A DNA stretch of 64,000 bases from an uncultured Oscillospiraceae bacterium (GTDB taxonomy: Bacteria; Bacillota; Clostridia; Oscillospirales; Oscillospiraceae), in NCBI GenBank assembly GCA_910578735.1, contig CAJTSQ010000006.1, forward strand, positions 34,067 to 98,066. The letters are read 5' to 3'. Shown here piece by piece: positions 8,682 to 17,708 of the stretch. The first letter of the stretch is position 1, and each line of letters opens with the position of its first letter. The translations under genes and the position numbers were made by a program. The notes under the pieces were generated by a model. The model was not told where the DNA came from. It worked only from the letters and a program-made list of their open reading frames with translations, and ran no database searches.

Positions 8682-8712
8682 CCCGCCGGGCACACCCGGC
8701 GGGACATTTTTT
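8682..8712 (+). terminator. Rho-independent terminator after the symporter
   Basis: A perfect 9-bp stem CCCGCCGGG (8682-8690) / CCCGGCGGG (8695-8703) with a CACA loop is followed by ACATTTTTT. It closes the sigma-54 operon. Confidence 0.9.
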
Positions 8713-8788
8713 CTCTCTCGACCATTTTCCCCAAAAAAGTGGACAGGCCTCCGCTATACTGGAATAAATTGGAAAGGGGAGATGTCGC

Positions 8789-11434
8789 ATGGGCGACTGG
8801 CACAGCAAGAGCGTGTCCCAGGTAATGCAGGAGGTGGGCGGCCGCGCCCAGGGGCTGACTGAGCGGGAGGCGGCCCAGCGGCTGGAGAAATACGGTCCCA
8901 ACCAGCTGGCCCAGCCCCAGCCTCCCAACCTGCTGCTGCGGATTCTGGGCCAGCTGAAGGATCCCATGATCCTGGTGCTGTTGGCAGCGGCGGTCCTGTC
9001 CTTGCTGGCCAGCGGCGGGGAGGACTGGTTAGACGGGGTCATTATCTTAGTCATTGTGGTGGTCAACGGCATCATCTCCATCACCCAAGAGGACCACGCC
9101 CAGCAGGCTCTGGAGGAGCTGCGGCGGATGGCGGCCCCCCAGGCCCGGGTCCTGCGGGAGGGCCGGCCTTATCGGGTGGCCGCTTCCGCCCTGGTGCCTG
9201 GGGATATCATTTCCCTGGAAGCCGGAGACCAGGTCCCCGCCGACGCCCGCATTTTGGAGTGCAGCCGCCTCCAGGCCGACGAGTCGGCCATGACAGGGGA
9301 GTCGGTGCCTGTGGAGAAGGAGGCCCGGGAGGCCCTCCCTCCTGACACCCCTCTGGGTGACCGGGTGAACCTGCTGATCTCGGGCACCCTTATCACCGCC
9401 GGCCGGGGGACCGCCCTGGTAGTGGCCACCGGCATGGACACCCAGATGGGCCAGATTGCCGGCCTGCTCCTGGACAGCGGCGAGGGGGAGACCCCGCTCC
9501 AGCGGCGGATGGCGGAAATCTCCAAATCCCTGTCCTTCCTGTGCCTGTCGGTGTGCGCGGTCATGTTTGGGGTGGGCCTGTTCCAGGGCAAGGGGATCCT
9601 GGACATGTTCCTCACCGCCGTCTCCCTGGCAGTGGCCGCCATCCCAGAGGGCCTGCCCGCCATTGTCACCATCGTGCTGGCCCTGGGCATCCAGCGGCTG
9701 GCTGACAGACACGCCATTGTGAAGAAGCTGCCCGCCGTTGAGACTCTGGGCTGCGCCGGAGTGATCTGCTCCGACAAAACAGGCACCCTCACCCAGAACC
9801 GGATGACGGTGCAGCAGGTCTGGCTCCCTCCCGGCGCCCGGCGGCGGGACGCCATGCTGGCGGGTGCTCTCTGCTCAGACGCCCGGCTGGAGTGGCGGGC
9901 CGGAGCCCCCACCGCCTCCGGCGACCCCACCGAGGGGGCGCTGGTGGTGGCCGCCGCCCGGGACGGGGTGGACCAGGCCCGGGAGCTGGAGCACTGGCCC
10001 CGGGTGGGGGACATCCCCTTTGATTCCACCCGCAAGCGGATGACCACTGTACATATCCACCCCGAGGGGGGCTGGGTGGCCCTGGTCAAGGGGGCCCCGG
10101 ATGTGCTGCTGGACCGCTGCGCAGACACCCCCAAAGGGCCCATGACCTCCGGGGATCGGACCCGCATCCTGGCCTCCAACGAGGAGATGGCCGGCAAGGC
10201 CCTGCGCGTCATCGCAGTGGCCTGGCGGCGGCTGGACCGCCTGCCCTCTAAGCTGGAACCCGAGCAGATGGAGCAGGGACTGACCTTCCTGGGCCTGTTT
10301 GGCCTGATGGACCCGCCCCGGCCGGAAGTGCGCTCCGCCGTGGCCAAATGCCACCTGGCGGGGGTGCGGCCGGTGATGATCACCGGCGACCACCGTGCCA
10401 CCGCCCTGGCCGTGGCCCAAGAGCTGGACATCGCCCGCCCTGGGGACTGGACGGTCACCGGGGCGGAGCTGGACTTCATGCCCCAGGAGCTGCTGGAGGA
10501 GGACATTGCAAAGTTCGCCGTCTTTGCCCGGGTATCCCCGGAACACAAGATGCGCATCGTCCAGGCCTGGCAAAAGAGGGGCAAAGTGGTTGCCATGACG
10601 GGGGACGGCGTCAACGACGCCCCCGCTCTAAAGGCCGCCGACATCGGCTGCGCCATGGGAAAGACAGGCACCGACGTGGCCAAGGGCGCGGCAGAGATGA
10701 TTCTCACCGACGACAACTTCTCCACCATTGTCACTGCCATTGAGGAGGGCCGCGGCATCTACTCCAACATCCGCAAGGCCATTCATTACTTGCTCTCCTG
10801 CAACATCGGGGAAATTTTCACCATTTTCGCCGCCACGGTGGCGGGGTTCAGCCAGATGCCCCTGGTCCCGGTGCAGCTGCTGTGGCTCAACCTGGTGACC
10901 GACTCCCTCCCCGCCCTGGCCCTGGGGGTAGAGCCGGTGGAGGAGGGCGTCATGGAGGAGAGGCCCCGGGACGCCTCCGCCGGGCTGTTTGACAGGTCCT
11001 TCTCCTTCCGCCTGGCCTGGCAGGGGCTGATGGTGGGGGGCCTCACCCTGGCGGCCTACTTTCTGGGCCTCACCAGGCTGGCCGCCCCCGGGACGGAAGG
11101 GGCGGTGGCCAATACCATGGCCTTCGCCACCTTAACCCTGTGCCAGCTGTTCCACGCCTTCAATGTCCGCAGTGAGGACCGCTCCCTCTTTGCCCAGGGA
11201 GTCCTGTCCAACCCGGCCATGAACCGTGCCTTCCTGGCGGGGCTGGTCATGCAGCTGTCCGTGCTGCTGGCGCCCCCCCTCCAGGGGGTGTTTTCCGTCA
11301 CCCCCATGTCCCCCGCCCAGTGGTGTACCGTCCTGGCCCTGGCTATGGCCCCCATCCCCATCTGTGAATGGGCCAAGTCCAGCCGCCGCAGGCAGGCGGC
11401 GGAGCAGGGAACAAGAGAGGCGGCAGTCAAATAG
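8789..11434 (+). CDS. P-type ATPase, Ca2+-transporting (type II) family
   Basis: This 881-residue protein has all P-ATPase landmarks: actuator motif MTGESVP, the PEGLP of helix M4, the phosphorylation motif DKTGTLT (Asp329), the nucleotide-binding KGAPDVLLDR, and MTGDGVNDAP near residue 606. An N-terminal cation-ATPase domain and a six-helix C-terminal region match SERCA/PMCA-like bacterial calcium exporters. It is a single gene between two terminators, starting at ATG 8789 after AAAGGGGAG. The transported ion (Ca2+ most likely, Mn2+ possible) is inferred from the family. Confidence 0.92.
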   Translation: MGDWHSKSVSQVMQEVGGRAQGLTEREAAQRLEKYGPNQLAQPQPPNLLLRILGQLKDPMILVLLAAAVLSLLASGGEDWLDGVIILVIVVVNGIISITQEDHAQQALEELRRMAAPQARVLREGRPYRVAASALVPGDIISLEAGDQVPADARILECSRLQADESAMTGESVPVEKEAREALPPDTPLGDRVNLLISGTLITAGRGTALVVATGMDTQMGQIAGLLLDSGEGETPLQRRMAEISKSLSFLCLSVCAVMFGVGLFQGKGILDMFLTAVSLAVAAIPEGLPAIVTIVLALGIQRLADRHAIVKKLPAVETLGCAGVICSDKTGTLTQNRMTVQQVWLPPGARRRDAMLAGALCSDARLEWRAGAPTASGDPTEGALVVAAARDGVDQARELEHWPRVGDIPFDSTRKRMTTVHIHPEGGWVALVKGAPDVLLDRCADTPKGPMTSGDRTRILASNEEMAGKALRVIAVAWRRLDRLPSKLEPEQMEQGLTFLGLFGLMDPPRPEVRSAVAKCHLAGVRPVMITGDHRATALAVAQELDIARPGDWTVTGAELDFMPQELLEEDIAKFAVFARVSPEHKMRIVQAWQKRGKVVAMTGDGVNDAPALKAADIGCAMGKTGTDVAKGAAEMILTDDNFSTIVTAIEEGRGIYSNIRKAIHYLLSCNIGEIFTIFAATVAGFSQMPLVPVQLLWLNLVTDSLPALALGVEPVEEGVMEERPRDASAGLFDRSFSFRLAWQGLMVGGLTLAAYFLGLTRLAAPGTEGAVANTMAFATLTLCQLFHAFNVRSEDRSLFAQGVLSNPAMNRAFLAGLVMQLSVLLAPPLQGVFSVTPMSPAQWCTVLALAMAPIPICEWAKSSRRRQAAEQGTREAAVK

Positions 11435-11443
11435 TTAAGAGCA

Positions 11444-11480
11444 CAGCCCCGCCGGCGAAGGCCTGGCGGGGCTGTTGTTC
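11444..11480 (+). terminator. Terminator between convergent ATPase and pilus genes
   Basis: CAGCCCCGCC (11444-11453) pairs perfectly with GGCGGGGCTG (11465-11474), followed by TTGTT. The tail is short. The hairpin may serve both the ATPase and, from the other side, the end of the pilus operon. Confidence 0.7.
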
Positions 11481-11486
11481 GTGACG

Positions 11487-12020
11487 CTACGTCTGGCACT
11501 CGAAATATACCAGGCTGCCGCTCACTGCGGCGCCTCCGTCCGCTGCCTGCCCCAGGGAGATGGTGATATTACTCAGCATACAGCGGTACAGGCTGTCATG
11601 CAGCCGCTGGAGGACAGCCTTGGCGGTATCATAGCCGCTGCAGGTAAAACTGAGGGATATTTCCCGGCGCACAATGTGCTGGGCGGTGTCCACCGTGCCG
11701 AAGGACAGGCTGTACTCGGTTCCGGTCAGGACGGTGTGCAGCTCCATCATCACCGGCTGCAGGTTATCGTAGTCGGCCAGGGCACGGGGCTCCTCCTCCC
11801 GGGCAAAAATTTCCTCCAGCTCCCGCTCCATGCGCCGCTTTTCCGCCAAACGGAGCTGGGCCGCCTCCAGCTCCAGCCTGCAGGATTCGGTCTCGGTCAG
11901 GGCGCTGTCCCGGGCGGCGGTGGTGGGTATGTAGAACAGCATCACATAACCGCTGACCGCTGCCAGCACAGCCAGCACGCCCAGCAGCATCCACTCCCGG
12001 ACCGTCAGTTTCCGTTTCAC
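11487..12020 (-). CDS. pilO: Type IV pilus inner-membrane assembly protein PilO-like
   Basis: This 177-residue protein has one N-terminal membrane helix (about residues 11-31), a coiled coil rich in Glu, Leu and Arg (about 40-75), and a C-terminal alpha/beta domain, as in PilO. It overlaps pilN by four bases and is the last gene of the operon. PilM, PilN and PilO form the inner-membrane platform linking the motor ATPases to the pilus. Sequence identity in this family is low, so the call rests on topology and on the pilM-pilN-pilO order. Confidence 0.82.
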   Translation of the reverse strand: MKRKLTVREWMLLGVLAVLAAVSGYVMLFYIPTTAARDSALTETESCRLELEAAQLRLAEKRRMERELEEIFAREEEPRALADYDNLQPVMMELHTVLTGTEYSLSFGTVDTAQHIVRREISLSFTCSGYDTAKAVLQRLHDSLYRCMLSNITISLGQAADGGAAVSGSLVYFECQT

Positions 12021-12571
12021 CCCTCCTCCACCTCCTTTTGCAGCTGGATCATAATGCTGGTTTGGACCTGCGCCCCGGCAGTCTCCATGGTGGAGGCCGT
12101 GTTCACAACGGTGCCCGCCACAATGGGAAAGCTCTCCAGAACGCGGACGATCTGGGCGGTCTCGGCCAGGTTCGCGCCGGAGAACTGCACCTGGGCCGCG
12201 TCCCCGCTGATGGATACGCTGTCCAGCCGGGCGATGCCGCCCACGGCCTCCTCCAGCATATCCAGCACCTCCACGCGGTCGATGAGGGCCTGTTCCTCAT
12301 CGGTGGCGGAGTAGCGGCTGTACCGCTCCCGCACCTCGTTGTAGTCGGCCAGCTGGGCCATGGTGCCGGTGAGCTGTTCCTCCGCTGCCGCCAGGCCCCG
12401 CTGGGCCTCTCGGTTTTCTGCCCACAGGTCATACACCAGCAGCTTGCCCAGCCCCAGCAGGCAGACCAGGACAAACAGCACATACAGCGCTGTCGTAGCC
12501 GGCTTGGTGGTGCGGTCGGGCTTATAGAACAGGTTCATGGAGGTCTTAGTGGGATAAGCTGATTGCTTCAT
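12017..12571 (-). CDS. pilN: Type IV pilus assembly protein PilN-like
   Basis: This 184-residue protein has a short cytosolic start containing the conserved MNLFYKP (the PilN motif that docks into PilM), one membrane helix and a periplasmic-type alpha/beta domain after a coiled coil. The ATG at 12571 was chosen because GGGAGGG lies just upstream inside the end of pilM. An earlier frame start lies inside pilM and lacks a ribosome site. Confidence 0.85.
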   Translation of the reverse strand: MKQSAYPTKTSMNLFYKPDRTTKPATTALYVLFVLVCLLGLGKLLVYDLWAENREAQRGLAAAEEQLTGTMAQLADYNEVRERYSRYSATDEEQALIDRVEVLDMLEEAVGGIARLDSVSISGDAAQVQFSGANLAETAQIVRVLESFPIVAGTVVNTASTMETAGAQVQTSIMIQLQKEVEEG

Positions 12572-12572
12572 G

Positions 12573-13553
12573 TCATTTCCCTCCCATGGCCGCCCCGGCG
12601 GCAAAGATGCCGGCCGCCGCCCGCTCCCCCGCGCCGGGCAGGAGTCTCTCCGGGGAGAGCAGGGGCAGGCCCACCGTCTCTTTGATGGAGGCGCGCAGAC
12701 CAGGCATGGCCGCGCCGCCCCCCACCAGGTAGATCCCCTCCAAGCTGCTGGATCGGTATGTAAACTGGTAGAAGTTTATCACCTTCAGAATCTCCACGGC
12801 AATGCGGTCACACAGAGCGGTCAGCGCGGAGGCGGACTGCACGCCCTGATAGTCGTTGACCTTGTAGGTGTTGGCCAAAAAGGCGTCCACCCCCAGCTCA
12901 TCCGCCGCAATCAGGTCTAGGTTCCGGCCGCCCAGGGCGATCTGCCGGGTGGCCTGGACCCGGTCCCGCCAGACCACCGTGATCCGTGTGCTCCGGTGGC
13001 CCAGGTCCACAAAGCAGAACTCCTCCCCCATGTTCTTCCGGCCCTTCACCAGGTTGATCAGGGCCATCTCCTGGGGCAGAATGGTCTTCAGGCGTATCCC
13101 GGCCCGGGAGAACATCTGGACGTATTCCGCCAGCCGCTCCTTAGCGGCGACAGCGGCCATCATGGGTATCCCCTGCTCCTCGCTCTCCCCCTCGCCGGGG
13201 GAGCAGAGGGCATAGTCGCAGAAGTACTGATCCGCCACCCCCTGGATGAAGTCGGTGAATTCATAGGGCAGATTCATCATCAGCTGCTGGGTGGTCATTT
13301 TGGGCATGGTGACCAGGCGGCAGATTACCTGGCTGGGAGGCAGAACCAGCGACGCCGCCCCGCCGGGGAGGGACAATTCCTTCCGCATTTGTTTCAAAAA
13401 CTGGACAAAAGCGTGGGGAAGCGCAATGTTTCCCCCCTCATCCACCATATTCTCCGGCAGACAGACCTCCTCCACCCGTATTGTATCTCCATGGAGGACT
13501 ATCGTCTTCATACTGCTGCTTCCGATATCGAAGCCCAGCTGTGTTCTCGCCAT
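12573..13553 (-). CDS. pilM: Type IV pilus assembly protein PilM
   Basis: This 326-residue, soluble actin-like ATPase has an N-terminal nucleotide-binding loop GFDIGSSSMK, a second phosphate loop FCFVDLGHRSTRI, and a C-terminal YLVGGGAAMPGL. PilM sits under the inner membrane and binds PilN. The ATG at 13553 follows AAGGAGAG and matches the family N-terminus. pilN begins immediately after its stop codon. Confidence 0.92.
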   Translation of the reverse strand: MARTQLGFDIGSSSMKTIVLHGDTIRVEEVCLPENMVDEGGNIALPHAFVQFLKQMRKELSLPGGAASLVLPPSQVICRLVTMPKMTTQQLMMNLPYEFTDFIQGVADQYFCDYALCSPGEGESEEQGIPMMAAVAAKERLAEYVQMFSRAGIRLKTILPQEMALINLVKGRKNMGEEFCFVDLGHRSTRITVVWRDRVQATRQIALGGRNLDLIAADELGVDAFLANTYKVNDYQGVQSASALTALCDRIAVEILKVINFYQFTYRSSSLEGIYLVGGGAAMPGLRASIKETVGLPLLSPERLLPGAGERAAAGIFAAGAAMGGK

Positions 13554-13572
13554 AGTTTCTCTCCTTTTTCCT

Positions 13573-14349
13573 CTAAAACAGGCCAACATACCACTGAATG
13601 ACCGGATTTCCAAAACAAACCGTCACGACTGCGCCCGCCGCCAGGAAGGGACCGAAGGGCACCGCTGTCCCCCGTTTCCAGCCGGCCGGGACAGACCACA
13701 AAATCCCAAAAATACAACTTACTAACAGCAAAAGCAGCATATTGGCCCAATCCAAGTAAAAAGACAGCACAAACAGCAGCTTGATGTCCCCGCCGCCCAT
13801 GACCTCCCGACCCAGGAGCCGCTCGGCCAGCAGGACCAGCGCCAGCAGGGCTGCGGGGACAAGGCAGGACATAAATATGTTTAAAAATTCTTGAAACTTC
13901 TCTTTTTGGACAAAAAACCACACAATTCGGTTAATCAGCAGGGCCAGGAGGAGGGGGTTCGGGATGATCCGTCTGGCCCAGTCGGCAAGGGAGAGGGCCA
14001 GCAAGAGAGCCCACCAGATTATCCACTGTCCCAGGGCGGGAAGGGGGACGGTGAGCCCCAGAATCAGGAAGCCCAGCGCCCCCGCCAGCTCCGCCGCCAG
14101 GCAGTCCGCCGGGATTTTTTCGCCGCAATACCGGCACCTTCCCCTGCGAAAAAGCCAGCTGAATACGGGAATCAGGTCCAAAGCCGACAAAATATGCCCA
14201 CATGCGGCGCAGCGAGAACGTCCGGCAAACATCCGCTCCCCCGCCGCCCAACGGGAGACCGCACAGTCCGCAAAGCTGCCCCACACCGCGCCCAACACCG
14301 TCAGCCAGGTGCACAAATATACCGTAATTATTATTCCTTCTGATGGCAT
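13573..14349 (-). CDS. pilD: Prepilin peptidase / N-methyltransferase
   Basis: This 258-residue polytopic membrane protein has both zinc-type cysteine pairs of the long PilD form (RCAACGH and CRYCGEK, about residues 45-75). The two aspartates of the aspartyl protease are present (DWARRIIPN and the hallmark GGGDIKL). It cleaves the leader of the pilins encoded upstream and methylates their new N-terminus. The ATG at 14349 is preceded by GAGG. An open frame upstream runs through a hairpin-rich gap and is not likely coding. Confidence 0.93.
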   Translation of the reverse strand: MPSEGIIITVYLCTWLTVLGAVWGSFADCAVSRWAAGERMFAGRSRCAACGHILSALDLIPVFSWLFRRGRCRYCGEKIPADCLAAELAGALGFLILGLTVPLPALGQWIIWWALLLALSLADWARRIIPNPLLLALLINRIVWFFVQKEKFQEFLNIFMSCLVPAALLALVLLAERLLGREVMGGGDIKLLFVLSFYLDWANMLLLLLVSCIFGILWSVPAGWKRGTAVPFGPFLAAGAVVTVCFGNPVIQWYVGLF

Positions 14350-14637
14350 ATTTGTCAACCTCTTTTCCTGCGGTAATTTTGTCCGTGTTGCACGGACGTC
14401 AAATACTTTTTGTAATATATCTCGGGAATAATACGCTTTCTGCCTTGCATTTTCCTGCTGGTCAAGGTGTTGGGAAGGGGGGTTGCGTCTGCGGGAATCC
14501 CCCCGCCACCGGGCTCCGCCCGGCGGCCCTCCCCCCTTTCGCAAGGGGGGCTTTTTCCTGCCCTCCAGACGCCCTCCAGGAAGCGCGGCCCCCGCGCCCC
14601 CTGGAGGACGCCCGCAATAGCGGGCTGTCCGTTGTTG
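14350..14637 (-). other. Hairpin-rich gap between pilA and pilD
   Basis: No gene is visible. Reading from pilA, the gap holds GCCCGC (14610-14615) / GCGGGC (14620-14625). Next is a nested stem CCTCCAGG (14573-14580) / CCTGGAGG (14600-14607) enclosing GCGCGG / CCGCGC. Then comes CCCCCCTT (14531-14538) / AAGGGGGG (14543-14550), which has a T run only on the plus strand. Last is GTCCGTG (14381-14387) / CACGGAC (14391-14397). This resembles an intergenic repeat element or a 3-prime stabilising structure that separates pilA from the rest of the operon. Confidence 0.5.
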
Positions 14638-15174
14638 TCAACCACCGGAGCCGTCGTTTGTGTCCAGAGCCGCCATCAATTTGTCACTGACCAGATTACC
14701 AGCAACAACATCAGCAATACTTTTATTCACGCTACTCCATTGAATCACCACATCGCCTGCCGTAGTCACTTTGCCGTAGAGAACTTTGCCTGCGCAGTCA
14801 GCATCACTGCTCCCTGCACCTGCTTTCGATTTGCCGTAAACAGTGGGCGACTCAGTCTTCTCTACAACTTTCCCGTTAGCAGCATCATATACATATATAT
14901 TTTTTTCAGTATCAGTATAAGGTTTAATTATTGTCATATCATCTTCAGTCATCCCACCATCACTCAGCAGATAACCGGAAACCAGTGCGCCCTTAAAGGC
15001 TCGCTCATTGGCGGCGTCGGTGGCTTCGCGGGCACGCTCCAAAGTGGAACCCACCAGGGGAATGGAAACCGCAATCAGAATGGCAATAATGGCGACCACA
15101 ATCAGCATCTCGACCATGGTAAAGCCGCCGTTTTTACTGAGCTTGGCGCTTAGTTTCTCTTTGAGTTTTTTCAT
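14638..15174 (-). CDS. pilA: Major type IV pilin
   Basis: This 178-residue protein has a class III signal: positively charged leader, cleavage after Gly-Gly, mature N-terminus FTMVEMLIVV with Glu5, then a 25-residue hydrophobic helix (to about residue 45). The C-terminal part is Gly, Ser, Asp and Lys rich, as in a surface pilin head. The start at 15174 has AAAGGA at 10 bases; the ATG at 15183 would be almost on top of that site. It is flanked by hairpins on both sides, which suggests separate tuning of its mRNA level. Confidence 0.93.
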   Translation of the reverse strand: MKKLKEKLSAKLSKNGGFTMVEMLIVVAIIAILIAVSIPLVGSTLERAREATDAANERAFKGALVSGYLLSDGGMTEDDMTIIKPYTDTEKNIYVYDAANGKVVEKTESPTVYGKSKAGAGSSDADCAGKVLYGKVTTAGDVVIQWSSVNKSIADVVAGNLVSDKLMAALDTNDGSGG

Positions 15175-15332
15175 GTTTGACATCCTTTCTTTTTAGCGCT
15201 TTTATATTCGGGATAACCGCCTGTGCATATCAGCGGAAAGCTGTAAAACTGTCCTCCTTTCCTTCAAAGCTGGAATGTTATATATTCAGAGCGCATATCA
15301 AAGACGGCTCGGAATATCAACAGGAATTGGTT

Positions 15333-15372
15333 CGTGTTCCTGAGAGGAACACGGGGAAGGCCATGGCCTTCC
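15333..15372 (-). other. Two tandem hairpins between pilC and pilA
   Basis: Just after the pilC stop lies a perfect 18-base palindrome GGAAGGCCATGGCCTTCC (15355-15372). It is followed by CGTGTTCC (15333-15340) / GGAACACG (15346-15353). Neither has a T run. They are likely processing or stability elements ahead of the abundant pilin message. The rest of the 190-base gap (to 15184) holds the pilA leader. Confidence 0.5.
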
Positions 15373-15373
15373 G

Positions 15374-16582
15374 TTAAATCGCGGAGTACATACTGAACAT
15401 GGGCAGATAGACCGCCATGAGGATAAACACGACAAAAATCGCAAGAACAACGATAATGGCGGGCTCCAGCAGGGCCAGGGCCTGTTTGGTGCGGACCTCC
15501 ACCTCGTTGTCGTAGTACTCGGCCAGCACCTTCAGGGTGGACTCCATGGACCCGGTAGCCTCGCCCACGGCGGTCATCTGAATCAGCATGGCGGGCAGCT
15601 CCTTGGCGTACCCCATGCACTCCCCCAGCGACCGCCCCCCCTCCACTCCGGACAGGGTATTCAGCACCTCGGCGGCCATGCACTGGTTGGTCATCGTCCG
15701 GCCCGACACCTCGATGGCCTGGAGAATGGGCATCCCCGCGGTGAGCAGGGTGGACATGGTGTGGGCAAACTGGCTGGCCCCCGACATGCGGACGATGTTC
15801 CCCAGGATGGGCAGGTTCATCTGGGCCCGGGCCAGCACCGGACCGCCCTTCTCCGTGACGCCGTAGAGACGCACCAGCAGAATGGCCAAAGCGAGCAGTC
15901 CCACCAGCACCAGGGTATACCGTTGGAAAAAGTGAGACACGGCGATGAGCGCCACCGTCACCCAGGGCAGCTCGATGTCCATGCTCTCAAACATACTGGT
16001 GAAGGTGGGCACGGCATAGCCCATGATAATGGCCACCACAAACACCGCCACCACGATGACAAAGGCGGGATAGGTCAGGGCGGACACCACACTGTCGTGG
16101 GTCTTGCTCATGCGCTGGAAGTAGTCGGACAGCCGGCGGAAGGAGGACAGCAGGTCGCCCGACTCCTCCCCCGCCCGTACCGTCTCCCGGAAGGTGACGG
16201 GCAGCTTCCGCCCGCCCCGCTGCTCCAGGCTGTAGCTCAGGCTCCAGCCATTGGACACGTCCTCCGACACCTGGCGCAGCAGCCGCCCCAGCGCTTTGTC
16301 CGTACACTGGTCCGCCACCAGGTCTACCGTCTGCACCAGGGGCAGGCCGGCCTTCAGAATGATGGCGAACTGCTGGCAGGTGAGGGCCAGGCTCTTGGCG
16401 CTCACCTTCTGGAAGCGCTCCAGAGGGTCCCGGGCCGCCGCCCGGGGGACCTCCTTCAGGTACAGAACCACCTCACAGCTCTGGCGGATCTGGGCCACGG
16501 CGTCGTTCTGGCTTACCGCCTCCACCACGCCGGTTACCCGCTCGCCGTTGGCATAGGCCCCTTCGTATTTGTATGTGGGCAT
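15374..16582 (-). CDS. pilC: Type IV pilus platform protein PilC (GspF family)
   Basis: This 402-residue protein has two repeated GspF domains (about residues 70-190 and 270-395), each followed by hydrophobic helices, and the N-terminal YKYEGAYANGERVTGVVEA typical of PilC. It is the inner-membrane platform on which PilB and PilT act. It lies directly after pilT with an 18-base gap. Confidence 0.93.
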   Translation of the reverse strand: MPTYKYEGAYANGERVTGVVEAVSQNDAVAQIRQSCEVVLYLKEVPRAAARDPLERFQKVSAKSLALTCQQFAIILKAGLPLVQTVDLVADQCTDKALGRLLRQVSEDVSNGWSLSYSLEQRGGRKLPVTFRETVRAGEESGDLLSSFRRLSDYFQRMSKTHDSVVSALTYPAFVIVVAVFVVAIIMGYAVPTFTSMFESMDIELPWVTVALIAVSHFFQRYTLVLVGLLALAILLVRLYGVTEKGGPVLARAQMNLPILGNIVRMSGASQFAHTMSTLLTAGMPILQAIEVSGRTMTNQCMAAEVLNTLSGVEGGRSLGECMGYAKELPAMLIQMTAVGEATGSMESTLKVLAEYYDNEVEVRTKQALALLEPAIIVVLAIFVVFILMAVYLPMFSMYSAI

Positions 16583-16600
16583 GGGTTGCCTCCTTTGCTG

Positions 16601-17689
16601 TTACAGCGGACGCTTGAACCCTGGGGCACGGGTCAGGCTGCCGGACGGGGCGGGAGTCCTGTCCGGCTGGGACTGGTCCCGCAGGGCGGAACGGTAGGTC
16701 TCCTCGGTGATGGTCCCCGCCGCGCGCAGGTTTTGCAGGCAGCGGTCCATCAGGATGTTCCCCACCGCCCCCGTGGTCTGGATGGCGTTGGCAATCTGAG
16801 GGGTCTTGCCCTCCCGGATCAGGTTGCGGATGGCTCCGTCGGTCTTCATCACCTCGCAGGCCAGCACCCGGCCGCCCCCCGCCTTGGGCAGCAGCTGCTG
16901 ACTGAGTACCGCCTTCAGCGACATGGACAGCTGGAGGCGAATCTGCTGCTGGCGCTCCCCGGGAAAGACGTCTACAATGCGGTCGATGGAGTCGGCGGCG
17001 GAGTTGGTGTGCACCGTGCCGAACACCAGGTGGCCCGTCTCCGCGGCGGTGAGGGCCGTCTCGATGGTCTCCAGGTCCCGCATCTCCCCCACCAGGATCA
17101 CGTCCGGGTCCTCCCGCAGGGCGGCCCGCAGACCGGCTGCGAAGGACTGGGTGTCTTTGCCCACCTCACGCTGGTTGATGACGCACTTGTCCGGGGTGTA
17201 GACATACTCGATGGGGTCCTCCAGCGTGAGGATGTGCTTGCGCTCCCGCCGGTTGATTTGGTTCAGGATGGCCGCCAGGGTTGTGGACTTGCCCGAGCCC
17301 GTCTCGCCGGTGATGAGAACCAGCCCCTGGCTGTAGGCGGGGAACTCTGCCGCCACCGTGGGCAGGCCCAACTCCTCCAGGTTTGGGATGTGCTCGTTGA
17401 GCAGGCGGATGGCCGCCGACCAGGCCCCCTGCTGCTGGAACAGGTTCAGCCGGCACCGCACCCCGGCGATGGTCAGGGCCAGGTCGGCCTCCCCCACCAC
17501 CCGGGCCTTGGCAAATTCCCCGCCCAGCAGCTCCCGGGCGGCCTCCTCGCACTGCCAGGCGGTAAGCGCCTCCCCGTCTATCTCCCAGATCTCCCCGTCC
17601 ACCCGGTAGCGGGGAGGCAGCCCCCGCACCAGATGGATATCAGAGGCCCCGGCCTTCAAGGCCTTGGCCACCAGTTCTTCCACTATCAT
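16601..17689 (-). CDS. pilT: Pilus retraction ATPase PilT
   Basis: This 362-residue cytosolic hexameric ATPase has Walker A GETGSGKST, the Asp box with His pairs, Walker B ILVGEMRD, and the PilT-type GHLVFGTVHTN. It drives retraction of the pilus and so twitching or DNA uptake. It starts at ATG 17689 after GAGGAG and is 19 bases from pilB. The last 25 residues are Pro/Arg-rich and may be disordered. Confidence 0.93.
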   Translation of the reverse strand: MIVEELVAKALKAGASDIHLVRGLPPRYRVDGEIWEIDGEALTAWQCEEAARELLGGEFAKARVVGEADLALTIAGVRCRLNLFQQQGAWSAAIRLLNEHIPNLEELGLPTVAAEFPAYSQGLVLITGETGSGKSTTLAAILNQINRRERKHILTLEDPIEYVYTPDKCVINQREVGKDTQSFAAGLRAALREDPDVILVGEMRDLETIETALTAAETGHLVFGTVHTNSAADSIDRIVDVFPGERQQQIRLQLSMSLKAVLSQQLLPKAGGGRVLACEVMKTDGAIRNLIREGKTPQIANAIQTTGAVGNILMDRCLQNLRAAGTITEETYRSALRDQSQPDRTPAPSGSLTRAPGFKRPL

Positions 17690-17708
17690 AATACCGCTCC
17701 TCTCATAA

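Noticed and set aside
8740..8760. TGGACA and TATACT as a promoter for the P-type ATPase
   Set aside because: The two boxes are only 9 bases apart, too close for sigma-A. A promoter must exist here but I cannot place it.
13573..14544. Longer form of the prepilin peptidase beginning at 14544
   Set aside because: The extra 65 residues run through intergenic hairpins and do not look like PilD. The ATG at 14349 has a ribosome site and leads straight into the first membrane helix.
14531..14556. Hairpin with T run reading as a plus-strand terminator
   Set aside because: No plus-strand gene lies upstream for about 3 kb. It was kept only as part of a hairpin-rich intergenic region, not as the terminator of a gene.
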